Shown one piece after another: positions 24,727-32,820 of a DNA stretch of 64,000 nucleotides. The position numbers and the translations under genes were made by a program. The number at the start of each line of letters is the position of its first letter. The first letter of the stretch is position 1. The notes below the pieces were generated by a model. The model did not search any database. It saw only the letters and a list, made by a program, of their open reading frames with translations, and was not told the DNA's origin. Source of the DNA: Chloracidobacterium sp. (GTDB lineage: Bacteria > Acidobacteriota > Blastocatellia > Pyrinomonadales > Pyrinomonadaceae); assembly GCA_016716305.1 (NCBI GenBank), contig JADJWP010000002.1:1362501-1426500 (forward strand), written 5' to 3'.

Positions 24727-26931
24727 ATGCAGAACCAGAACGAAAAAAAGATCTTCTTTTCAGTACGGCCGATTGCTGTGTTCGTCATGTTGATCGCAGC
24801 CCTAGTTTACGTCGGATCGACCGCACAAACCGCCGGCACCGACGATATCGAGGTCACGGCAAATTTCACCGGCAAAACGATCGGCCGCACTTCCCCTATA
24901 GTTCTGACCGTCAGCCGGACGATCGAACCCGCCGACGGCCGAATCGCGGTGATGATCGATAATACGGACGTCACTGCCCTTTTCACTTCGTCGGGAAATG
25001 ATCTTAGCTATAAGCCCGAACTCTTTCCGTTTCCGATCGGAGAAAGCCGCGTTACTGTCTACCACGTACTTGTCAGCGGTGAGTGGAAACAGATAAACGA
25101 ACTCGCTATGAAGGTCGCGGCGGAACCCGAGATCTCCATCGCTGATGCTTCGGTCCCGACGGCACCCGAACCGCAAGCCGCAGCGTCGTCTGCAACCGAT
25201 GTCGGCGGAACGAAGTTTCAGTTCACGCCGACCATTACGCTGAACGTAAAAGGCCAGAATCAAACGCTGACTTTCCCGAGAGAATCGGCACCGACACGCA
25301 ACCCCTTCACCGACGTCGACGGACAAGCAGGCCTCGAATTCAAAGTGGCACGACGGGGCTGGACATTCACGAACAAGTTCGATCTCGTAGGCGTCGGCTT
25401 CAAACAAAACGCACTCAGGTTCGGCGAACTGCAGAACGAAGCACCGATGATCGATCTCTCAAGCTACCTGATCGAACTGAGCAAGGATCGGTTCAAACTG
25501 AACATGGGCCACGTCTCATTCGGTTCGAACCGTCACCTCATCAACAGCTTCTCGAGCCGTGGGATATCCGCCGTGATACCGATGGGCAAGCAAAACGAGA
25601 TCACTGTCGCGGCGATGAATGGCACATCGATCGTCGGATATGACAATTTTCTGGGCATCACTCGTCGAAAACACAACGTGATCGGCCTCGGCTTTGCGCG
25701 CGAGTTCATAAAGGAGCGGCCAAATGGGCTGCGTGTGGAATTTACGGTGATGCGCGGCTCACTACTGCCTCTCGCTAACGCCAATCAGGGCACCGTTAAC
25801 GATGCCGAACGCAGCTTCGGTTTCGGGTTCCGCGTAAAAGGCAACGACAAAGGCGATCGAATAAGATACGAAGCCGGGATCACCCGAAACCGGTTCACGA
25901 ATCCCGCCGATCCCCAACTCGAACAAGGCCAGACACTTACGGCTATCCGCGAAACATGGCGAACGGCAAGGTTCGCCGAAATAAGCTTCGATTTTCTGCG
26001 AGGGCTAAAGCTCTGGCGAGAAAAGAAGCTGAAGCTCACCGGCACCTACCGGCACGAAGAGATCCAGCCGCTTTACAGAAGCATCGGGGCATCAACGCAA
26101 GCCGATCGGCATCAGAATCAGTTCGAATTCACCGGTAATTTTGGTGAACTGACCTTCGCCTTCGGCAACTTGCGCGACCGCGACAATCTTGGGAGAGTAG
26201 CCTCGATACTGAAGACATTGAACCGCAGAAGCAACATCATCATCGGTCTGCCGATAGCTCCGTTCGTGATGACAAAGAAGCCTCTCAAGTGGCTCCCTAC
26301 GATCTCGTACACATTCGATCAGTTGCATCAATTCGGTGAATCCCTGCCGTCGAACGGAGAGTTCAGGGACCCGTCACAGGTGCCGGACCAAAAGAGCTTT
26401 GCACAAGCGTTCAGCAGTCAGTGGACGTTATCCGAGGCCCTTTCGTTCTCGTATCGATACTCGCGGGCCTTTCAGGACAATCGTCAGCCTGGGCGCGAAC
26501 GCGCGGATTTTCGGTCAACGGTAAATGCTTTCTCGATCGGGACGAAGCCGACAAAAGATCTGGATCTTGACGTCGAGATCGCTGATGAAATGCAGAATAA
26601 TCTTGAGCAGCCCCGAAAAGATAGGACCCTTCGGCTAGGCACACGGGCGACCTGGCGCACCGCATTTTTGAAGAATTCGGTCTTCACGAGTGGTATCTCA
26701 TTCAGCCTTGCAGGTGATACCGGTAACCAGAATGACGCCAGAAATGCCGAGTTTGACCTGCAGTGGTCGTACCGATTCGCTTTCGGCAAGAAGAAATTCA
26801 AAAAGCTCGACACGCAGTTCTTCATCCGCTATTCGAACCGATACGGCAACACGATCGACCGGATCCAGACCGTCAATAGCTACAACAAGACGCAGGCCTT
26901 CAATTTCGGGCTTAGCTTTAACATCCTCTGA
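24727..26931 (+). CDS. Outer-membrane beta-barrel protein
   Basis: A 734-residue exported protein. A signal-anchor-like N-terminus (IFFSVRPIAVFVMLIAALVYVGSTAQT) leads to an N-terminal Ig-like or carbohydrate-binding-like domain (residues about 40-140: GRIAVMIDNTDVTALFTSSG). The rest is alternating aromatic/polar beta strands typical of an outer-membrane barrel (FTGNFGELTFAFGNLRDRDNLG; LDTQFFIRYSNRYGN), ending with NFGLSFNIL. No plug or TonB box is seen, so it is not a TonB receptor. I chose ATG 24727, with GGAG 9 bases upstream. It may be the outer-membrane exit or anchor for its exported neighbours. The family is unrecognised. Confidence 0.72.
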   Translation: MQNQNEKKIFFSVRPIAVFVMLIAALVYVGSTAQTAGTDDIEVTANFTGKTIGRTSPIVLTVSRTIEPADGRIAVMIDNTDVTALFTSSGNDLSYKPELFPFPIGESRVTVYHVLVSGEWKQINELAMKVAAEPEISIADASVPTAPEPQAAASSATDVGGTKFQFTPTITLNVKGQNQTLTFPRESAPTRNPFTDVDGQAGLEFKVARRGWTFTNKFDLVGVGFKQNALRFGELQNEAPMIDLSSYLIELSKDRFKLNMGHVSFGSNRHLINSFSSRGISAVIPMGKQNEITVAAMNGTSIVGYDNFLGITRRKHNVIGLGFAREFIKERPNGLRVEFTVMRGSLLPLANANQGTVNDAERSFGFGFRVKGNDKGDRIRYEAGITRNRFTNPADPQLEQGQTLTAIRETWRTARFAEISFDFLRGLKLWREKKLKLTGTYRHEEIQPLYRSIGASTQADRHQNQFEFTGNFGELTFAFGNLRDRDNLGRVASILKTLNRRSNIIIGLPIAPFVMTKKPLKWLPTISYTFDQLHQFGESLPSNGEFRDPSQVPDQKSFAQAFSSQWTLSEALSFSYRYSRAFQDNRQPGRERADFRSTVNAFSIGTKPTKDLDLDVEIADEMQNNLEQPRKDRTLRLGTRATWRTAFLKNSVFTSGISFSLAGDTGNQNDARNAEFDLQWSYRFAFGKKKFKKLDTQFFIRYSNRYGNTIDRIQTVNSYNKTQAFNFGLSFNIL

Positions 26932-26945
26932 ACGGAGACATAACG

Positions 26946-28226
26946 ATGAATATCACAATTGGTCCCATCCTGATGCTCGTGATGCTGGCGGTCTGTATCG
27001 ATGCGCAAACGATAGTCGTGAACCCTACGGGCGTGAACGTTAACTCGCAGAACCCGACGACCGTCTTTCTGACATTTGGCCAGATACCTGCGGGCTACGT
27101 CGCCGCCGAGGCTATCTGGTGCGGCGAACTCGAACCTGCCGTGCCGCCCGCGGTGGGTTTGCAGTGTCGGCCTGACACGATATTCGGATCTCTTCCGCTT
27201 CGCTACGACCGTTCCACAGCCAGCGGAAACAGCGGCTTTACCGACATAATGGCGATCCCGCCGTCGGTCGTGAGGCGTGCATATCAAGCTGCGGTCGCAG
27301 GTGAAAATTCGGGCTTCTTTTATGTGCGCCGATTTGTATCGACCTCCGGCGGTCCTGATCAGTTCGTCAACGTCACATGCCGAATGACGGGCGGTGGAGC
27401 TCGCGTGCCTTTTGCTTTGACCGACGTGAAGATCAAGACGCCTGGAGGTGAACCGGTCCTCTTCGTTCGTTCCGGCGAAGCTTTTCCCGAGATCGCCGCC
27501 GAGATCCAGTACAACGGTACCGGACGCTTGAAGGGCCGTTGGGAGATAGTTCAACCAGGTGAGGAATTGCCGGCCGACCGTGATCTGTTGACCGAAGCAA
27601 CGCTTCCGATCGAACTGCGTGGGACTCAAAGACGCTATACACAGGTCGCGCGTTTTAACCACTTTTTGCTGCCGACCGGAAAGTTCACCCTAAAGCTCGA
27701 TCCCGCCGTCCGTATGCCGACGATCGCCGCAGGCCAGTACCTTCTCCTGTTGCGGGTCGAGGCGGTCGACGACAAAGAGTCGGATTCAAATCTCGGTGCC
27801 GTTGGCGTCGGAAACGGCATTGTGCACAGCGGCGCGGTGGCCTCCTTTCCTATGCCGGCTCTTCGCTTCTTTGTCACTGCAGAGTCGCCGTCTGCAGCAT
27901 GGGTGACAAACGGTGCGGTCTATCCTGCCAACAATGCGACTGCCGATCGCGATGCCGGACTGGTCTTCACCTGGCGTGATCTTGAGAACGCATCAGCATA
28001 CCGGCTTGTTCTGCGTGACGAAAAAGGAACGGACGTGTTGAAGGCGCTCCTCGTCCCGCCAATGACCATGTATCGGGCGCCGAGTTGGATCTTTGAACGA
28101 TTTGCGGATCAGAAGCTCACATGGTCAGTAACTGTCATCGACACGAGCGGTACAGAGATCAACACGACACAATCGCGTTCGTTCGTGATCGGGAAGAACG
28201 CTGATAAAGCTCCGCAACCACAATAG
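26946..28226 (+). CDS. Secreted protein with Ig-like C-terminal region, unknown
   Basis: A 426-residue exported protein with a signal peptide (MNITIGPILMLVMLAVCIDAQ). The N-terminal half has four Cys residues (IWCGEL, LQCRPD, NVTCRM) and beta-rich segments (NPTTVFLTFGQIPAGYVAAEAIW). The C-terminal part (GLVFTWRDLENASAYRLVLRDEKG ... LTWSVTVIDTSGTE) resembles fibronectin type III-like modules. It starts 14 bp after the barrel gene with GGAGAC upstream, so it is co-transcribed. No named family was recognised; a surface or periplasmic partner of the barrel is plausible. Confidence 0.7.
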   Translation: MNITIGPILMLVMLAVCIDAQTIVVNPTGVNVNSQNPTTVFLTFGQIPAGYVAAEAIWCGELEPAVPPAVGLQCRPDTIFGSLPLRYDRSTASGNSGFTDIMAIPPSVVRRAYQAAVAGENSGFFYVRRFVSTSGGPDQFVNVTCRMTGGGARVPFALTDVKIKTPGGEPVLFVRSGEAFPEIAAEIQYNGTGRLKGRWEIVQPGEELPADRDLLTEATLPIELRGTQRRYTQVARFNHFLLPTGKFTLKLDPAVRMPTIAAGQYLLLLRVEAVDDKESDSNLGAVGVGNGIVHSGAVASFPMPALRFFVTAESPSAAWVTNGAVYPANNATADRDAGLVFTWRDLENASAYRLVLRDEKGTDVLKALLVPPMTMYRAPSWIFERFADQKLTWSVTVIDTSGTEINTTQSRSFVIGKNADKAPQPQ

Positions 28227-28241
28227 CGAACCCGGTCGGGC

Positions 28242-28269
28242 GCGACACATTTTATCTACTTTTACCAGT
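28242..28269 (+). promoter_or_regulatory. Bipartite ECF-type promoter motif, copy 3 (upstream of the Tat substrate gene)
   Basis: GCGACACATTTT at 28242-28253 and CCAGT at 28265-28269, 11 bases apart. The start codon at 28293 follows 23 bases later, leaving room for a short leader with ATAGGAG. Confidence 0.62.
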
Positions 28270-28292
28270 CATCGATAGGAGTAAGAAAAATT

Positions 28293-28724
28293 ATGAGTTC
28301 ACAATATCAATTAAATGGCTTTTCGCGACGCGACGCGATCGGGTTGCTTGGCAAGGGCATTCTGACCGGAGCGATCGGGATGGCGTTTACCGGAAGAGTG
28401 TCGGCCCAGACACTGTCGCTTTCGTTCGTGGTGAGAGATTACAGACTTTATATTCAGCCAAATCCGCAATATTCGTGGTCGGCGCGGTTGATCGTAAGGA
28501 ACGCGCCCTATCAATGCAGCTTGATCTTCATCAGGCCCGATCTGGCAATACCGCAAAATTCGGTCGCAAGCAACGGCCTCTCTGGAAACTTTTACCTGCC
28601 GGAATCGATGCTTGAACCTGTGATGGGACTGATCCGATCGCAATCGCCGCTCCGGGTAACGATCAGCTCTTCGCTGATCGGGACAATAGCAAACGACGAG
28701 GACGAGGCACCCGGACAGCCGTGA
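28293..28724 (+). CDS. Small Tat-exported protein, unknown
   Basis: A 143-residue protein. The N-terminus NGFSRRDAIGLLGKGILTGAIGMAFTGRVSAQ is a twin-arginine signal peptide (SRRDxIG) with cleavage after SAQ. The mature ~105 residues are beta-rich (LSLSFVVRDYRLYIQPNPQYSWSARLIVRNAPYQCSLIFIRPD) with one Cys, and end in an acidic tail. Tat export implies folding or cofactor loading in the cytoplasm. It has its own copy of the promoter motif, tying it to the sigma/CHAT locus. I see no known family. Confidence 0.7.
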   Translation: MSSQYQLNGFSRRDAIGLLGKGILTGAIGMAFTGRVSAQTLSLSFVVRDYRLYIQPNPQYSWSARLIVRNAPYQCSLIFIRPDLAIPQNSVASNGLSGNFYLPESMLEPVMGLIRSQSPLRVTISSSLIGTIANDEDEAPGQP

Positions 28725-28769
28725 ATGCGGCGGCAATTTCGATCGGTGGCCGGGCCGGGATAGCCTCGA

Positions 28770-31190
28770 TCAACCGCTTGCAGCCATGTCGAGAGTCTTC
28801 TCGGTCTCGAGAATGTGGTTTGTCGTCTGGATCACCGTATCGGGATTCAGCGAGATCGAGTTGATCCCTCGTCGAACGAGGAATTCGGCAAACTCGGGGT
28901 AGTCTGAAGGGGCTTGGCCGCAAATACCGATCTTTTTACCGCTTCTTTTTGCGGCGTCGATCGCCATCGCAACCATTTTCTCGACGGCTCCGTTCCGCTC
29001 GTCAAACAAATGCGCGACCATTTCCGAATCCCGGTCGAGCCCGAGAGCGAGTTGGGTGAGGTCGTTGGAGCCGATCGAATAGCCGTCGAACACCTTTAGA
29101 AATTCATCGGCGAACACGACATTCGCGGGCAACTCGCACATGGCGTATATCTCAAGGTCGTGTTCACCCTGGACGAGTCCGTATTCGGCCATCAAAGCAA
29201 TTACTTTCTCACCTTCTTCGACCGTCCGGCAGAATGGGATCATCGGTTTGATGTTCGTCAGGCCCATGTCTTCGCGTGCCCGCAGAAGGGCGAGGCACTC
29301 GAGCTTAAAGCCGGCCTTGTATCGGTCATCGTAGTAACGCGACGCACCGCGGAATCCGATCATCGGGTTCTCTTCGACCGGCTCGAACTCCTTTCCGCCG
29401 ATCAGCATCGCGTACTCGTTCGATTTGAAGTCTGACATTCGCACGATGACCGGCTTCGGATAAAACGCTGCGGCGATGCGGCCGATGCCCTCGGCAAGCG
29501 AGCGGACAAAGAATTCTTTCGGGTCTTCCTCAAGGATCCGATTTGCGATGGTTTCGATGTCCTCGCGTTTCTTGAGGTTCGGATAATTCACAAGCGCCAT
29601 CGGGTGGATACCGATGTGGTTGTTGATAATGAACTCAAGTCGCGCGAGTCCGACACCATCGTTCGGCAGACGCGATACCGAAAATGCGTGGTCCGGGTCG
29701 CCAACGTTCATCATGACCTGCGTTCGGGGCCGTTCGGTACTGGTGATCTTGTGTTTTTTGACCTTGAAATCGACCTTGCCGTAATAGATATTGCCAACAT
29801 CGCCTTCGGCACAACTGACAGTTATATCGGTGCCGTTTCTGACTTTTTCCGTAGCGTCGCCGGTACCGACGATACACGGAATGCCAAGTTCGCGGCTGAT
29901 GATTGCGCTGTGGCACGTACGGCCGCCTCGCTCGGTGACGATCGCAGCGGCCCGTTTCATTATCGGTTCCCATGCCGGGTCGGTCATGGTGGTAACAAGG
30001 ATCTCGCCTTCCTTGAACGTGTTCAGTTTTGCGGAATCGAGCATGACATGTGCGGTCCCGCTTCCGATCTTTTCACCGACCGCTACGCCCGAGGTCAGCG
30101 GAGCGCCATGTATCCCTGTGAGTTCGTATGTTTCGATGTAGTTTTCAGCCTTCTGAGCATGAACGGTCTCGGGCCTTGCCTGCAGGATGAATAGCTCGCC
30201 GGTGATGCCGTCCTTTGCCCATTCGATATCCATCGGCTGCGGCTTGCCGGCCAATTTAGAGTAATGATCTTCGATCGCGCATGCCCAATGCGCCAACTGA
30301 AGAACCTCAAACCCGGCAAGACAAAGTCGATTCCGTTGTGTTTCGACAACGTCTCGCACCTGGGTCCCGGTGCCGTCGTCGGCGAAGACCATCTTGACCT
30401 CTTTGACGCCAAGTTTTCGGGTAATGATCGGACGAAATCCGAGCTTGAGTGTCGGTTTGAACACGATCCATTCGTCCGGCGTCGCCATTCCCTGCACGAC
30501 GGCTTCCCCGAGTCCCCAAGCGCCGTTAATGACAACTGCCTCGCGAAAACCCGATTCAGTATCAAGCGTGAACATCACGCCTGAACATGCGATGTCTGAC
30601 CGCACCATAGGCTGAATGCCGATCGAAAGCGCGACGTCAAAATGATCAAATCCTTTGGCCGTTCGATACGAGATGGCGCGATCTGTCCAAAGCGACGCGT
30701 AACATTCGCGGCATGCTTCGATCAGACGCTGTTCGCCGCGGACGTTCAGGATCGTGTCCTGCTGGCCGGCAAACGAAGCATCAGGCAGGTCTTCGGCCGT
30801 TGCCGAAGACCGAACGGCAACCTCGAATGCTTTTTTGCCGATCCGGTCGCCGAGCCGAACGTACGCGTCCAATATCGCGGCCTCGACCTCGGCCGGAAAC
30901 GGCGTTTCCATCATCATCTTGCGCGCTTCGCCGCCGACCCGGGCCAGTTCGTCAAGATCGTTCACATCGAGATTCTTGAGCAGTTTCTTGAGCCGGTTCC
31001 TGAGTCCCTCGGTGTCAAGAAGCGTGTGATAGGCATGGCTCGTCGTAGAAAAGCCGTCGACGGCCCGGACGCCCTGCATCGTCAGTTCACGAAACAATTC
31101 GCCGAGGCTCGCACACTTTCCGCCAACTATCGCGACGTCGCCTGCACCGACCTGACTGAAATCAAGAACGAACGCTCTGTTCTCACTCAT
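28770..31190 (-). CDS. ppsA: Phosphoenolpyruvate synthase
   Basis: Makes phosphoenolpyruvate from pyruvate and ATP in gluconeogenesis. At 806 residues it has the full PEP synthase layout: an N-terminal ATP-grasp domain (VGGKCASLGELFRE; AVRSSATAEDLPDASFAGQQDT), the phosphohistidine swivel domain with H427 (GGRTCHSAIISRELGIPCIVG), and the C-terminal PEP/pyruvate TIM barrel (GSNDLTQLALGLDRDS; GICGQAPSDYPEFAEFLVRRGINSISLNPD). It lies downstream of glpX on the same strand (96-bp gap), pairing two gluconeogenic enzymes. Confidence 0.96.
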   Translation of the reverse strand: MSENRAFVLDFSQVGAGDVAIVGGKCASLGELFRELTMQGVRAVDGFSTTSHAYHTLLDTEGLRNRLKKLLKNLDVNDLDELARVGGEARKMMMETPFPAEVEAAILDAYVRLGDRIGKKAFEVAVRSSATAEDLPDASFAGQQDTILNVRGEQRLIEACRECYASLWTDRAISYRTAKGFDHFDVALSIGIQPMVRSDIACSGVMFTLDTESGFREAVVINGAWGLGEAVVQGMATPDEWIVFKPTLKLGFRPIITRKLGVKEVKMVFADDGTGTQVRDVVETQRNRLCLAGFEVLQLAHWACAIEDHYSKLAGKPQPMDIEWAKDGITGELFILQARPETVHAQKAENYIETYELTGIHGAPLTSGVAVGEKIGSGTAHVMLDSAKLNTFKEGEILVTTMTDPAWEPIMKRAAAIVTERGGRTCHSAIISRELGIPCIVGTGDATEKVRNGTDITVSCAEGDVGNIYYGKVDFKVKKHKITSTERPRTQVMMNVGDPDHAFSVSRLPNDGVGLARLEFIINNHIGIHPMALVNYPNLKKREDIETIANRILEEDPKEFFVRSLAEGIGRIAAAFYPKPVIVRMSDFKSNEYAMLIGGKEFEPVEENPMIGFRGASRYYDDRYKAGFKLECLALLRAREDMGLTNIKPMIPFCRTVEEGEKVIALMAEYGLVQGEHDLEIYAMCELPANVVFADEFLKVFDGYSIGSNDLTQLALGLDRDSEMVAHLFDERNGAVEKMVAMAIDAAKRSGKKIGICGQAPSDYPEFAEFLVRRGINSISLNPDTVIQTTNHILETEKTLDMAASG

Positions 31191-31286
31191 TATTCACTGC
31201 CTCTCGGGGACCTGGTAAAAATGCCAAGAAAAACCACCGTGTTTGCGCGATTTGCACACTAAAAACGCGGATTTAACGCTGAATTC

Positions 31287-32330
31287 CTAGAAACGGATCA
31301 CGGCATCAGGGCCGCCCTCGACATGAACCGTATCGACGAACCGAATACTTTTCGAATCGGTCGTCATGACCACCGAATGTGTCCTTTTCCCTTCGCCAAA
31401 GAAGCGGACGCCTCTGAGCAGCGAGCCGTCGGTGACGCCCGTCGCAGCGAAAATTATCCTCTTTCCGGGTGCCAGGTCATTCGTATCGTAGATCTTATCG
31501 GTATCGGTTATCCCCATCTCATGGATACGTTCGAGCAGCTGCTCGAGCGGCGGGACCTTTGTGCGGTCAACCCCGAGCCGGTCGTGGTCAAATACGAGTT
31601 TGGCCTGTATCTCGCCGTTAAGGCATTTCATGGCCGCCGCGGTTATCACCCCTTCGGGGGCGCCTCCGATGCCCATCAGTGCATGAATATTGGTACCCGC
31701 AACGGCCGCCGATATTCCAGCCGAAAGATCGCCGTCCGAGATCAGGCGGATCCGGGCACCCGAATCGCGAACGTCCTGGACAAGCTTCTTGTGACGAGGA
31801 CGGTCGAGACAGATCACGGTCAGATCTTCGACGTCACGGCCAAGCCTGCGGGCGATGTTCTTCAGGTTTTCGGCAACTGGGGCATCGATGTCAACGGCCC
31901 CGCGGCACGATGGCCCGACGACGATCTTGTCCATGTACATATCCGGCGCGTTCAGGAGTCCGCCGCGTTCTGCTGCCGCTAATACGGCGATCGCGTTATT
32001 TGCTCCGAGAGCGCACAGGTTCGTTCCCTCCAGCGGATCGACGGCAATATCGACCTCGGGAAACTCGGCCCGCGCTTCGTCCGAGAATACTCCGCCGCCC
32101 AACTCCTCGCCAATATAGAGCATCGGAGCTTCGTCGCGTTCACCCTCGCCGATCACGATCCGGCCGCGCATCGGGACCGTATCCATCACTTCCCGCATTG
32201 CCTCGACCGCTACATGGTCTGAGTGTTTGCGGTCGCCTTGTCCCATCGTCTTGGCCGATTCGATCGCAGCCGCCTCTGTAACGCGTAAGAATTCAAGCGC
32301 CAGATCGCGCTCAGCTCTGATATTTTTCAT
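31287..32330 (-). CDS. glpX: Class II fructose-1,6-bisphosphatase GlpX
   Basis: Hydrolyses fructose 1,6-bisphosphate to fructose 6-phosphate, a committed step of gluconeogenesis. The 347 residues carry the GlpX metal-site motifs GEGERDEAPMLYIGEELG and VDPLEGTNLCALG, then AAERGGLLNAPDMYMDKI and the sugar-binding GIGGAPEGVITAAAMKCLNGEIQAKL. Length and motif order match GlpX. It is upstream of ppsA; joint transcription would couple the two ends of gluconeogenesis. Confidence 0.96.
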   Translation of the reverse strand: MKNIRAERDLALEFLRVTEAAAIESAKTMGQGDRKHSDHVAVEAMREVMDTVPMRGRIVIGEGERDEAPMLYIGEELGGGVFSDEARAEFPEVDIAVDPLEGTNLCALGANNAIAVLAAAERGGLLNAPDMYMDKIVVGPSCRGAVDIDAPVAENLKNIARRLGRDVEDLTVICLDRPRHKKLVQDVRDSGARIRLISDGDLSAGISAAVAGTNIHALMGIGGAPEGVITAAAMKCLNGEIQAKLVFDHDRLGVDRTKVPPLEQLLERIHEMGITDTDKIYDTNDLAPGKRIIFAATGVTDGSLLRGVRFFGEGKRTHSVVMTTDSKSIRFVDTVHVEGGPDAVIRF

Positions 32331-32474
32331 CCGATTCTCCGTGCCGAAATTTTACTTGATTGTCCTATGAAATGCCGCATTTTACCATTTGTTTAGGCTG
32401 ATTTGACAAGTTTCGCTCTGGATATTACGGTTTTACTTTGGTCTTGCACCCATAGAGAGGAGACTTATTGCCAG

Positions 32475-32771
32475 ATGACCTATATTGTTGCCGAACCGTG
32501 TGTTGAATGTAAGTATACCGACTGTGCCGCCGTATGCCCCGTGGAGGCGTTTCACGAGCTGCCCGATAAGCTACTGATCAACCCGGACACATGTATCGAC
32601 TGCGACGCTTGCCTCCCGGAATGTCCGGTCGAGGCCATATTTTCTGATATGTCGATACCGGAGGAATATTTGCCGTGGCTCGAGATCAATAAAGAGGCTG
32701 AGAACTATCCGATCATCAGCACCAAGCAGCCTGCATTGTTCGGTTCGGGATGCAAGGGCCAGCCTGAATAG
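32475..32771 (+). CDS. 7Fe ferredoxin (FdxA-like, [3Fe-4S][4Fe-4S])
   Basis: Electron carrier of 98 residues. The cluster Cys are C9, C12, C17, C21 and C40, C43, C46, C50. By analogy to Azotobacter FdI, C9/C17/C50 hold a [3Fe-4S] cluster and C21/C40/C43/C46 a [4Fe-4S] cluster. The C-terminal EYLPWLEINKEAENYP is typical of this ferredoxin type. I chose ATG 32475, preceded by GAGGAG; the longer frame from 32403 is unlikely. A terminator follows. Confidence 0.92.
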   Translation: MTYIVAEPCVECKYTDCAAVCPVEAFHELPDKLLINPDTCIDCDACLPECPVEAIFSDMSIPEEYLPWLEINKEAENYPIISTKQPALFGSGCKGQPE

Positions 32772-32796
32772 CGGCGGGAAAAGATCATTTTCGATC

Positions 32797-32820
32797 GGCG
32801 GGCGAGTCCCGCCTTTTTTT
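32797..32820 (+). terminator. Rho-independent terminator of the ferredoxin gene
   Basis: A GGCGGG / CCCGCC stem (32797-32802 with 32808-32813) has a 5-base loop and is followed by seven T. The T-run reaches the last codon of the convergent TonB receptor gene. Confidence 0.9.
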
